Source: an uncultured Mycoplasmatota bacterium | Lineage (GTDB): Bacteria; Bacillota_I; Bacilli_A; RF39; UBA660 | Direction: 5' to 3' | NCBI GenBank assembly: GCA_946497375.1 | Contig: CAMMKE010000008.1 | Location: 1-28,066 of the forward strand | Length of the DNA: 28,066 nt | Part shown: positions 1 to 6,561 of the stretch, one piece after another | Layout of the letters: each line of letters starts with the position of its first letter | Numbering within the stretch: position 1 is the stretch's first letter | The notes under the pieces: generated by a model | Database searches by the model: none | Seen by the model: the letters and a program-made list of their open reading frames with translations, nothing else | What the model was told of the DNA's origin: nothing | Translations under genes and position numbers: made by a program

Positions 1-630
1 TAATTTCTTATTATAAAACACCTTACAAAAATCACAATAAGCACAAATATAATTATCTATTATAATGATACTTTCTTTAGATTTATCAAATATGTTTAGC
101 ATAAGAGAATAAGCATCATAAATCTGGCCTTCAAAAAATAAATGATTATTTTTTTCTTTAAAATTATCAAAGGTATTTTCTATTAAAGTAAGTCTATTTT
201 CATGATTAATTAACATTTTTCTATGTTCCATTAAATCACTTGAAATATATTTTCTCATTTTTACAAATGCATTAATAATTCTAATATTCATTTCTATTGC
301 AATATCACTGTTTAAAAGTCCAGATAGCATTATAATACCATGTTCTGTTAAGACATAAGGCAAATATCTAATACCACCACGAGTTATTTTATTACTATTA
401 TTTTTTGAGGTCACAATTTGTGACCTCAAACTTGCCCACTCTAAATCTGTTAATTGAAAACAAAAATCTTCTGGAAATCGCTCTATATTTCTTTTAATTG
501 TCTGATTAACTATCTTTGTCTCAGTATTATAAATTTTAGCGATGTCACTGACTAACATTACTTGTTTTCCTCTTATTTCATAGATTATATTTTCTATTTC
601 TATATCTTCTTTTTCTACTAAAGCATTAAT
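1..630 (-). CDS. ORF6N-domain DNA-binding protein (partial, apparent ATT start)
   Basis: This reading frame is open for 210 codons and runs off the left edge. The N-terminal ~100 residues match the ORF6N (KilA-N-like) domain of phage and accessory proteins: IENIIYEIRGKQVML, then SDIAKIY, RNIERFPEDFCFQLT, LRSQIVTS, GIRYLPYVLTEHGI and NIRIINAFVKMR. The domain is thought to bind DNA, but its target is unknown. No ATG, GTG or TTG occurs in a sensible place. The Shine-Dalgarno AAAGGAGG (639-646) is followed by three ATT codons. The third (628-630, 8 nt from GGAGG) gives (M)NALVEKEDIEIENIIYEIRG, the expected domain start. An in-frame ATG upstream (669-671) lies inside the predicted promoter, so it should not be transcribed. 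The last ~18 visible residues, after IIIIDNYI, are cysteine- and tyrosine-rich and not what I expect for this family, so the C-terminus could be divergent or frame-disrupted. The domain call is solid; the start is inferred. Confidence 0.8.
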   Translation of the reverse strand, partial: MNALVEKEDIEIENIIYEIRGKQVMLVSDIAKIYNTETKIVNQTIKRNIERFPEDFCFQLTDLEWASLRSQIVTSKNNSNKITRGGIRYLPYVLTEHGIIMLSGLLNSDIAIEMNIRIINAFVKMRKYISSDLMEHRKMLINHENRLTLIENTFDNFKEKNNHLFFEGQIYDAYSLMLNIFDKSKESIIIIDNYICAYCDFCKVFYNKKL

Positions 631-659
631 AATAATTACCTCCTTTCGTTTTAGTAAAC

Positions 660-688
660 ACTCTAACATAAGGAGATAATTAATGCAA
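660..688 (-). promoter_or_regulatory. Promoter of the ORF6N gene
   Basis: On the minus strand there is TTGCAT (683-688), a 17-bp spacer and TAGAGT (660-665), with an extended -10 TGT just before it. The same arrangement and spacing occur in copy B of the module at 20556-20584. The predicted transcript starts near 653 and has a short leader before the Shine-Dalgarno at 639-646. Confidence 0.6.
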
Positions 689-755
689 AGAGACAATTTT
701 TAAAATTCAAGGAAAAACGAACTTCAATTTAGTAAATTCCTCTAGAGAAAATTAA

Positions 756-783
756 AAATTGGCCCCAAATTTAAGGCCAATTT
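756..783 (-). terminator. Hairpin terminator, downstream of the 809-1936 gene
   Basis: A perfect 9-bp stem, AAATTGGCC (756-764) with GGCCAATTT (775-783), encloses a 10-nt loop. On the minus strand it is followed by a T-rich run (TTAATTTTC). It ends the 809-1936 transcript but belongs to the repeated module, since copy B has a related hairpin in the same place. Confidence 0.65.
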
Positions 784-808
784 ACAAAATTCATACTTTT
801 TTATTTTT

Positions 809-1936
809 TTAATCTAACTTCTGTTGTAACTCTTTTAACTTAGATAAAAACTCATTAGTCTTTCTAATCTCTTCATCAAACTTTTGTAAATTAGTAGTAT
901 TTTCAAGTTCTAATGTAGTATTCTTTCTAACTGGTTCTTCTTCAATACCATAGATAGGACTAATAATAGGACTTGGATGATATGTACTTTTCTTTTCAGT
1001 GTAAGCTTCATTTATACTTGGTACTTTTTCTTTAGCACTTAAGAAGTCATCAATAGAAATTTTTGGTTTTTCAGTCTTAGGTTCTTCTTCTACTTCTAAT
1101 ACTTCTACTTGTTCTTTTTCTTTTCTATATCGCTCCTCTAGTTCCTTTATACTTATGGGCTCATTACCATCATCTTGATATTGTGTTATTTCATTTTGTT
1201 CTGTGATAGTTTTACCTTTAGCGATTAGTTCATCTAAACTAATAATAGCATTTTCTTCTTGTTCTTCCTCAAATTTAGTAAGTTCAATATTTTCACTCTT
1301 ATCTTCATTTTCAAGTTTCTTTAACTCTTCAGTAATTCTTTCAAGTTCCGCTTTCGCTTCACTTTCAGTATAAACTTCATCTTTATATTTAATTACTTCT
1401 TCTTCATTCTTAGGAACATCAACTGGTGTAATAACAGTAGGCTCTACTACTTCTACTTTTTCTTCAAACTTATCATTTAACATAATACTATCATTTGTAT
1501 TAACAGGATTTTCCTTAACACTTACAACTACTGGTTCTACTTCTATAGGACTAGAGACAACACTTTCAATAACAACATCAGGAGTAGGTTCTTTTATTTC
1601 TGTTTTTTCTTCCTTTACTAGAGGAACAACAGTAGGTGTAACTACAGTAGTGTTATTAACTAGAGGAACTTCTATCTTTGCTTCTTTAACCTCTTCTTTT
1701 TTAGGTTCTTCTTTAGTAATAGGAGTTACATTAGATGTTTCTTCTTTTCTTGCTTTAGCAACTTCTTCCACTAACTTATTAAGTTGCATTGTATTATTTT
1801 GTAACTTCTTTTTCTCTTCATGCTTCTTCATAAATTCATGAAACCAAAGAATAAAATATACAAATAAAATAAGTCCAATAATTGCTAGAACTATTAAAAC
1901 CTCCTTAGTTGCTAAAAAATCTATTACATTTTCCAT
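809..1936 (-). CDS. Membrane-anchored, acidic low-complexity protein of unknown function
   Basis: The 375-residue protein is not recognised. It has a single hydrophobic segment at about residues 11-33 with a short outside N-terminus, then a basic/coiled region (HEFMKKHEEKKKLQ). A long stretch rich in Val, Pro, Glu, Thr and Lys (about 65-330) looks disordered and coiled-coil prone. Near the C-terminus is a compact motif, PSPIISPIYGI, followed by a predicted coiled coil (LQKFDEEIRKTNEFLSKLKE). The arrangement, a membrane anchor, a long cytoplasmic disordered arm and a C-terminal peptide motif, resembles bacterial scaffold or division-associated proteins, but no function can be assigned. The start follows the Shine-Dalgarno AAAGAGGTG. 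It is divergently transcribed from the SpoVB-like gene and ends at the module hairpin. Confidence 0.75.
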   Translation of the reverse strand: MENVIDFLATKEVLIVLAIIGLILFVYFILWFHEFMKKHEEKKKLQNNTMQLNKLVEEVAKARKEETSNVTPITKEEPKKEEVKEAKIEVPLVNNTTVVTPTVVPLVKEEKTEIKEPTPDVVIESVVSSPIEVEPVVVSVKENPVNTNDSIMLNDKFEEKVEVVEPTVITPVDVPKNEEEVIKYKDEVYTESEAKAELERITEELKKLENEDKSENIELTKFEEEQEENAIISLDELIAKGKTITEQNEITQYQDDGNEPISIKELEERYRKEKEQVEVLEVEEEPKTEKPKISIDDFLSAKEKVPSINEAYTEKKSTYHPSPIISPIYGIEEEPVRKNTTLELENTTNLQKFDEEIRKTNEFLSKLKELQQKLD

Positions 1937-2002
1937 TAATCGACACCTCTTTACTACGATTGATAATTCAAGTGTAGCATAGTCTTAAATATTAAAAAAG
2001 TA

Positions 2003-2097
2003 GTTACATAAAATTTTACAGAAAAAATACATTAATTTTACAGATGAGATTTACATAACTTTACGAACATATTTTTACATATTTTTTAAGTTTTACA
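2003..2097. promoter_or_regulatory. Array of TTTACA-like direct repeats between divergent genes
   Basis: Seven same-oriented copies of (T/G)TTACA, one of them TTTACG, begin near 2003, 2015, 2037, 2050, 2060, 2074 and 2092. They fill the 189-bp gap between the divergent 809-1936 and SpoVB-like genes. Steps of 12, 22, 13, 10, 14 and 18 bp are near but not exactly one helical turn. OmpR-family regulators such as PhoP (TTHAYA) and WalR (TGTWAH on the other strand) bind 11-bp-spaced direct repeats of this kind. Operator function is inferred and the spacing is imperfect. Confidence 0.35.
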
Positions 2098-2125
2098 GTC
2101 ATATATTATAATTAGAGGTGGGTCT

Positions 2126-3421
2126 ATGAGAAAAGAGACTTTTATAAAATCAACGATTATTTTAATAATTGGTGGTTTCTTAACTAAAGCTTTAGGGATG
2201 ATTATAAAGATAGTTATGAGTAGATTAATGGGAAGTGAGGGTATTGGACTTTATATGTTAGTCCTACCTACTTTTTCTCTATTAATTGGTCTATGTCAAT
2301 TTGGTATTCCTACGGCATTATCAAAGCTTATCGCAGAAGAGTCTAAAAATAATAAAAAGCTTCTTTTTTCTCTACTTCCTATTTCCTTAATAATTAATAT
2401 TATAATAATTTCTTTTGTTATCGTCATTGCACCTACTCTTGCTTTTAACTTTTTACATGAAAAAAGGGCTCTTTTACCTATTCTTGCAATATGTGTAGTA
2501 TTACCTTTAACTAGTACTTCTAGTATTTTAAGAAGTTATTTCTTTGGTAAACAACAAATGCTTCCACACGTTACATCTAATGTCTTAGAAGATATTATAA
2601 GACTTATTTTAATTATTATAGGAGTTCCTATCTTTATTAGTAAGGGCTTAGAAGTAGCAGTTACTTTTGTTATTTTAACTAATATTATTAGTGAATTATC
2701 ATCTATTTTAGTTTTATTTTTCTTCTTACCTAAGAATTTAACAATTAAAAAACAGGACCTTGCCTTTAATAAGGGATATGCAAAAGAAGCGATGAATATA
2801 AGTATCCCATCAACTGCAAGTCGTCTTATTGGTTCTTTTGGTTATTTTCTAGAGCCTATAATATTAACAAATGCCTTAACCTATGTCGGATGCAGTTCTA
2901 ACTTTATTGTAACTGAGTATGGTGTTATCAGTGGCTTTGTTATGCCTCTTTTACTTCTACCATCTTTCTTTACAATGGCAATAAGTCAAGCCTTGCTACC
3001 TGTTATATCAAAAGCGACTAGTAGTAAGCATTATGATTATGCTAAGAAAAAGTTAAAGCAAGCGATTGGTATTTCTCTTTTAATAGGAGTTCCTGCTTCT
3101 ACTCTTCTTGCTATTTTCCCAGAGTTCTTCTTAAGTTTAATTTATAATACTCATGAAGGAGTCGCCTATATGAGGTTTCTTTCTCCTATTTGTATTTTAC
3201 AATATATACAGGCACCGCTTTCTGCCTGTTTAGATGCCATGGGCTTAACTAAGTTAGGTCTTAAGGCAACTATTATAGGTACCTTAATTAGAACTATCTT
3301 CCTACTTATTTTCTCTTTATTAAAAATAGGTATGTGGGGGCTTATCTTCTCAACGAGTCTTAATGTAATATTTACAACTTTCTATAACTTATATCAAGTT
3401 AAAACATGCCTAAAAAAATAA
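2126..3421 (+). CDS. SpoVB-like lipid/polysaccharide flippase (MATE/MVF superfamily)
   Basis: The 431-residue protein is almost entirely hydrophobic, with about 12 predicted membrane helices. The N-terminus (FIKSTIILIIGGFLTKALGM, then MGSEGIGLYMLVLP and FGIPTALSKLIAEES) is typical of the SpoVB/YtgP branch of the flippase superfamily. Later segments such as ISIPSTASRLIGSF and ISQALLPVISKA also fit. SpoVB acts in spore cortex synthesis in Bacillus, presumably by flipping a peptidoglycan precursor; relatives handle other lipid-linked sugars. It is shorter than B. subtilis SpoVB (about 518 residues), perhaps by two helices. The start follows GAGGTGGG. A hairpin follows the stop. The sporulation genes elsewhere in the window support, but do not prove, a spore role. 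Confidence 0.8.
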   Translation: MRKETFIKSTIILIIGGFLTKALGMIIKIVMSRLMGSEGIGLYMLVLPTFSLLIGLCQFGIPTALSKLIAEESKNNKKLLFSLLPISLIINIIIISFVIVIAPTLAFNFLHEKRALLPILAICVVLPLTSTSSILRSYFFGKQQMLPHVTSNVLEDIIRLILIIIGVPIFISKGLEVAVTFVILTNIISELSSILVLFFFLPKNLTIKKQDLAFNKGYAKEAMNISIPSTASRLIGSFGYFLEPIILTNALTYVGCSSNFIVTEYGVISGFVMPLLLLPSFFTMAISQALLPVISKATSSKHYDYAKKKLKQAIGISLLIGVPASTLLAIFPEFFLSLIYNTHEGVAYMRFLSPICILQYIQAPLSACLDAMGLTKLGLKATIIGTLIRTIFLLIFSLLKIGMWGLIFSTSLNVIFTTFYNLYQVKTCLKK

Positions 3422-3422
3422 A

Positions 3423-3465
3423 TTCACTTCGCAAAATCAGAAAAAAATGCTTTTTGCGAAGTGAA
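3423..3465 (+). terminator. Large hairpin after the SpoVB-like gene
   Basis: A perfect 14-bp stem, TTCACTTCGCAAAA (3423-3436) with TTTTGCGAAGTGAA (3452-3465), starts two bases after the stop codon. No clear T-tract follows on the + strand, so it may act as an mRNA-stabilising 3' hairpin as well as, or instead of, an intrinsic terminator. Confidence 0.6.
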
Positions 3466-3582
3466 ATCACTTAACATTATATTTTTCTATATAACAGCAT
3501 AACAGCGTAGTGATTAATAATTTAAGTCCTCAAAATTTTTAAATATCATTCATAAAAAGTTACAAGTCTGAATTGTATTAGA

Positions 3583-3611
3583 TTGATAGTCATCATCAGA
3601 AATGATATAAT
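3583..3611 (+). promoter_or_regulatory. Strong orphan promoter facing the 82-residue gene
   Basis: TTGATA (3583-3588), a 17-bp spacer and a perfect TATAAT (3606-3611) with an extended-10 TG two bases upstream. This is the best sigma-A promoter in the window. No + strand gene lies before the convergent 3690-3938 gene, and no ATG follows in the predicted leader. Confidence 0.65.
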
Positions 3612-3617
3612 CACTGT

Positions 3618-3698
3618 ATAAGAACTCTGTTCTATCCGAATCTTCACGTTTAGTACGTCAAAAGGCTTAGTAGGAGGAATAGAGGCTTTTTATTTTAT
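3618..3698 (+). ncRNA. Candidate small RNA, convergent with the 82-residue gene
   Basis: A transcript from the promoter at 3583-3611 would start near 3618. It contains small hairpins (AGAAC/GTTCT at 3621-3633; ACGT/ACGT near 3646-3658) and reaches an imperfect hairpin, AAAAGGCTT with AGGCTTTT, followed by a T-rich run (3687-3698). It would overlap the 3' end of the convergent 3690-3938 gene by about 10 nt or more. No known RNA family is recognised. The rest of the 3422-3689 gap shows nothing else assignable except an open minus-strand extension reported as a finding. Confidence 0.35.
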
Positions 3699-3938
3699 TC
3701 TTTTCACTTTATCACTTTCTAACTTTTTCCCCTCTTTATGATTAGCATAAATAAATCTTGCCATTAAGACTCCATATATAAGACTAGTTGCATAGAATTC
3801 TTCCTTATTATTAAGAGAAATACCATTTTCTACTATATTTACATTATACAAAGTATTAACTGTATAGGCTCCACTTATTAGTCCTAAAACTGTACTATTA
3901 AACTTTATATTCTTTACTATACTTTTAATATTTTTCAT
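3690..3938 (-). CDS. Small hydrophobic protein of unknown function (82 residues)
   Basis: Not recognised. Two moderately hydrophobic stretches (about residues 15-32 and 48-65) are separated by a polar loop. A strongly basic C-terminus (HKEGKKLESDKVKRIK) is consistent with a small membrane protein whose tail is cytoplasmic. The start follows AAAGGTGA with 5-nt spacing. It is divergent from the response-regulator gene and convergent with the predicted short transcript at 3618-3698. Hydrophobic character plus an antisense-side promoter is reminiscent of type I toxin loci, but it is longer than most such toxins, so that reading is speculative. Confidence 0.6.
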   Translation of the reverse strand: MKNIKSIVKNIKFNSTVLGLISGAYTVNTLYNVNIVENGISLNNKEEFYATSLIYGVLMARFIYANHKEGKKLESDKVKRIK

Positions 3939-3956
3939 TTAATCACCTTTTACTTA

Positions 3957-3965
3957 TGATATAAT
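3957..3965 (+). promoter_or_regulatory. Extended -10 promoter of the two-component operon
   Basis: TATAAT (3960-3965) is preceded by TGA, giving an extended -10. The -35 (ATTTAA at 17 bp) is weak. It sits 22 bp upstream of the predicted TTG start of the response regulator, so the leader is short. Confidence 0.5.
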
Positions 3966-3987
3966 ATATGCCAAAGAGGTGATGACT

Positions 3988-4659
3988 TTGCAGAAAGTAA
4001 AGATTCTAATTGTCGATGATGAGAAAAATATTAGAGAAGTTATTAGAGAATATGCCACTTTAGAAGGTTATGAAGTTATGGAAGCAGACTCTGGTGTTAA
4101 AGCCTTAGAATTATTAAATAATAATAAGTTTGATTTAATGATTTTAGATATTATGATGCCTATTATGGATGGTTTTACTTTACTTAATAGTATTCCTAAA
4201 GAAAAAAAGATTCCTACTATTATTCTTTCCGCTAGAGATGATGAAGTTGATAAACTAGAAGGCTTTGATAGAGGGATTGACGACTATTTATGTAAACCTT
4301 TCTCTCCAAGAGAATTAATGGCTAGAGTAAAAGCGATATTAAAGAGGACTAAAGGTGATGTTGATAGTTATTCTTATGATAAGTTAGTTGTTAATTTCTT
4401 AGAACATACTATTAGAATAGATGATAAAGAAGTTAGTGTTACTCCTAAAGAGTTTGAGATACTAAAATACTTTATTCATAATAAAAGAATCGCTATCTCA
4501 AGAGAACAACTCTTAAATAAAATATGGGGTTATGACTTTTATGGAGATGATAGAACTGTTGATACGCATATAAAGATGCTTAGAAATAATTTAGGTAGAT
4601 ATAGAGATTTAATTATTACTGTTAGAGGTATAGGATATAAATTTGATGATGAAAAATAG
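3988..4659 (+). CDS. OmpR/PhoB-family response regulator
   Basis: The protein has a receiver domain (residues 1-118) with acidic pocket VDD (10-11), phospho-acceptor Asp about 54 in LMILDIMMP, and LCKPFSPREL with the conserved Lys. A winged-helix DNA-binding domain follows, with TPKEFEILKY, REQLLNKIWGYDFYGDDRTV and TVRGIGYKF. It is the transcriptional partner of the kinase encoded downstream. The start is decided by the Shine-Dalgarno AAAGAGG (3973-3979): TTG at 3988 lies 8 nt away, whereas ATG at 3982 and GTG at 3979 are too close or overlap it. Overlap with the kinase start implies translational coupling. The regulon is unknown; the TTTACA array at 2003-2097 is one possible target. Confidence 0.9.
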   Translation: MQKVKILIVDDEKNIREVIREYATLEGYEVMEADSGVKALELLNNNKFDLMILDIMMPIMDGFTLLNSIPKEKKIPTIILSARDDEVDKLEGFDRGIDDYLCKPFSPRELMARVKAILKRTKGDVDSYSYDKLVVNFLEHTIRIDDKEVSVTPKEFEILKYFIHNKRIAISREQLLNKIWGYDFYGDDRTVDTHIKMLRNNLGRYRDLIITVRGIGYKFDDEK

Positions 4660-6025
4660 TCTTGCTACTAAAATATTTAAGTACTTAGCAATATTTTCTT
4701 TATTTATTTTAATATTTCTTTTCTTTTTCCAGGTTATCTTTATAAATACATTCTATGAATGGACTAAGACTAGAACTATTAAAAATCTAGCTCAAGATAT
4801 TTTAGTAACTGAAAATGATACTTCTTTATATGAAAAACTTGATAGAGTCTCTTATAGTGAAAATGTTTGTATTGAACTAACTAATAGTAATGGAGATAAT
4901 CTATACTCTACTTATAGTAGTAATTGTAATTTAAGAAGTAAAGCGATTAAGAGGAACTTTATTAATAGTAATAAAAAGACTAAGACTTATAATCTAGTTA
5001 ATAATTTTACAAGAGAAAAAAGTATAATGAATGCCACTAGATTAAGTAATAATCTTTATATATTTATTTCTACTTCTCTAATTCCTCTTGACTCTACTAT
5101 TAATATTATTGAACAGCAGTTAATAATTGTAAGCATTGTAGTATTACTTCTAAGTATTGTTGTTGCTTATTTTATCTCTAAAAGACTATCTAACCCTATT
5201 ATTAGAATATCTAAAGCTGCTAAATTAATTTCAAAAGGAAAACTTAAAACTAACTTTGATTCTGGTAGTGATATTAAAGAACTAGTAGATTTAACAGATG
5301 CTTTAAATGATATGAAAGAAGAGTTATCTAAGACTGAAGAGTTACAAAAAGATTTAATGGCTAATGTATCTCATGATTTAAAGACTCCTCTTACGATGAT
5401 TAAAGCTTATGCTGAGTTAATTTTAGATATTAATATTGATGATAAAGAAAAGTGTAAAAGTAATTTAAATATTATTATTGAAGAAGTTAATCGTCTTAAT
5501 GACTTAGTTAATGATATCCTAGCTTTAACTAAAGTAGAGAATGATTTAGATAAGCTTGATATTAGTAGTTTTGATTTAATTAAACTAATAAAAAGAATAG
5601 TTAAACAACATAATATCTATGTTATTAAAGACGGTTACAGTATAGAGTTTATTCATAATAATATAGATAAATTAATGATTAATGCCGATAAAAAGAAGAT
5701 TGAACAAGTAATATATAATTTACTTAATAATGCTTTAAACTATACAGGAAATGATAAGAAAGTTATTATTAAAGTAGTTGAAGATGATAAAGATTATACT
5801 ATTATGGTAATAGATAGTGGTAAAGGTATTGATAAAAAAGAAATAGACCATATCTTTGATAGATATTATCGTAGTAAGAAAAACCATAAACGATACGTTT
5901 ATGGTACTGGTTTAGGTCTATCTATTGTTAAAAATATACTTTTATTACATAACTATGAATATGGAGTAAAATCTACTAAGAATAAAGGAACAACATTTTA
6001 TTTTAAAATAAAGAAAGATGACTAG
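4646..6025 (+). CDS. Two-component sensor histidine kinase
   Basis: The protein has about 459 residues. A first membrane helix (about 10-35) is followed by an extracytoplasmic loop of about 120 residues and a second helix (about 158-178). Then come HAMP (SKRLSNPIIRISKAAKLI), HisKA with phospho-accepting His near residue 243 in NVSHDLKTPLTMIKAY, and HATPase_c with the N box NLLNNALNYTG. The ATPase also has DSGKGIDKKE, FDRYYRSKK and GTGLGLSIVK. It autophosphorylates in response to an unknown extracellular signal and passes phosphate to the regulator encoded just upstream. Two adjacent ATGs (4646, 4649) are both usable. Its stop codon lies in the loop of a hairpin shared with rsmD. Confidence 0.9.
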   Translation: MMKNSLATKIFKYLAIFSLFILIFLFFFQVIFINTFYEWTKTRTIKNLAQDILVTENDTSLYEKLDRVSYSENVCIELTNSNGDNLYSTYSSNCNLRSKAIKRNFINSNKKTKTYNLVNNFTREKSIMNATRLSNNLYIFISTSLIPLDSTINIIEQQLIIVSIVVLLLSIVVAYFISKRLSNPIIRISKAAKLISKGKLKTNFDSGSDIKELVDLTDALNDMKEELSKTEELQKDLMANVSHDLKTPLTMIKAYAELILDINIDDKEKCKSNLNIIIEEVNRLNDLVNDILALTKVENDLDKLDISSFDLIKLIKRIVKQHNIYVIKDGYSIEFIHNNIDKLMINADKKKIEQVIYNLLNNALNYTGNDKKVIIKVVEDDKDYTIMVIDSGKGIDKKEIDHIFDRYYRSKKNHKRYVYGTGLGLSIVKNILLLHNYEYGVKSTKNKGTTFYFKIKKDD

Positions 6026-6037
6026 TCTTTCTTTTTT
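6010..6037. terminator. Shared bidirectional terminator
   Basis: AAAGAAAGA (6010-6018) pairs with TCTTTCTTT (6026-6034) around a 7-nt loop, and T's continue to 6037. The loop contains CTAG, which supplies the TAG stops of both the + strand kinase and the - strand rsmD gene. T-rich sequence follows in both directions. Confidence 0.65.
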
Positions 6038-6561
6038 AGTATTCTAATATATTTATCGCCATACTTCTTAGTCTTAATCTCTTCATAATAATCACTAAAG
6101 TCTAGCTTTTCTAAACTATCACTTTCTAAGACTACTATCCCCTTTAATAAATTTAACTCACTTATTTTCTTTAAAGCTTTACTTAGATAATCTGTTTTAT
6201 AAGGTGGGTCTAAAAAGATAATATCAAACTGTTTAGGATAAAGATTATCTAAGGCTTTTAAATAGTCCATAGTAAGAATAGTTGCATTTATATTAGTCCC
6301 TAACATATCTAAATTGCTTTTAATAGTCTTACTAGCCATATACTCTTTATCTACAAATACTATTTCCCTTGCTCCCATACTTAAAGCTTCTATACCAAGA
6401 TTACCACTTCCTGCGAAAAGGTCTAGACAAATACTATTATCTAGGTAATCATTAATAGTTGCAAATAAAGATTCTTTAACTCTATCCATAGTAGGTCTAG
6501 TTCCTTTAAGAGTATAACCTTTTAAGACTCTACCTTTATATTTACCACTAATTATTCTCAT
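6022..6561 (-). CDS. rsmD: 16S rRNA (guanine(966)-N2)-methyltransferase RsmD
   Basis: The protein is about 179 residues, the usual family length. It opens with MRIISGKYKGRVLKGY and then has RPTMDRVKESLFATI. The SAM-binding LDLFAGSGNLGIEALSMGA comes next, followed by the catalytic IIFLDPPY (DPPY motif for N2/N6 amino methylation). RsmD methylates G966 of 16S rRNA during 30S assembly. The ATG at 6561 is preferred because AGGTGA lies a few bases upstream; a GTG nine bases earlier has no Shine-Dalgarno. It overlaps the end of ylbF by 14 bases and meets the kinase gene tail-to-tail in a shared CTAG. The ylbF-rsmD order matches B. subtilis ylbF-ylbG-ylbH with ylbG missing. Confidence 0.93.
   Translation of the reverse strand: MRIISGKYKGRVLKGYTLKGTRPTMDRVKESLFATINDYLDNSICLDLFAGSGNLGIEALSMGAREIVFVDKEYMASKTIKSNLDMLGTNINATILTMDYLKALDNLYPKQFDIIFLDPPYKTDYLSKALKKISELNLLKGIVVLESDSLEKLDFSDYYEEIKTKKYGDKYIRILKKKD

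Larger units (their letters stand above)
658..792 (-). repeat. 135-bp promoter/hairpin module, copy A
   Basis: This stretch aligns end to end with 20554-20689 (136 bp). Both copies begin with ACACTCTAACATAAG, share an internal TTCCT(C)TAGAGAAAAT(T)AAAAATTG segment, and end in CAAAATTC. They have nearly the same length and diverge in the middle. Each lies directly upstream of a minus-strand accessory gene (ORF6N here, Rpn there). Read on the minus strand, each starts with a terminator-like hairpin and ends with a promoter. Homology is seen by eye; mobility is inferred. Confidence 0.7.

Noticed and set aside
1..630. Prophage edge suggested by the ORF6N gene
   Set aside because: No phage structural, integrase or lysis genes are visible next to it; ORF6N proteins also occur alone in chromosomes.
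669..671. ATG upstream of the ORF6N gene as its start
   Set aside because: It lies in the predicted promoter, has no Shine-Dalgarno, and would add residues not seen in the domain.
1650..1841. Plus-strand open frame opposite the membrane-anchored protein gene
   Set aside because: No family likeness; it mirrors the low-complexity coding strand. The same holds for opposite-frame open stretches at 6984-7196, 11066-11263, 14008-14289, 16485-16700, 17531-17896, 19741-19968 and 27789-27995.
3681..3700. Possible + strand small gene after AGGAGG near 3675
   Set aside because: No ATG, GTG or TTG follows at a usable distance before the sequence enters the convergent gene.
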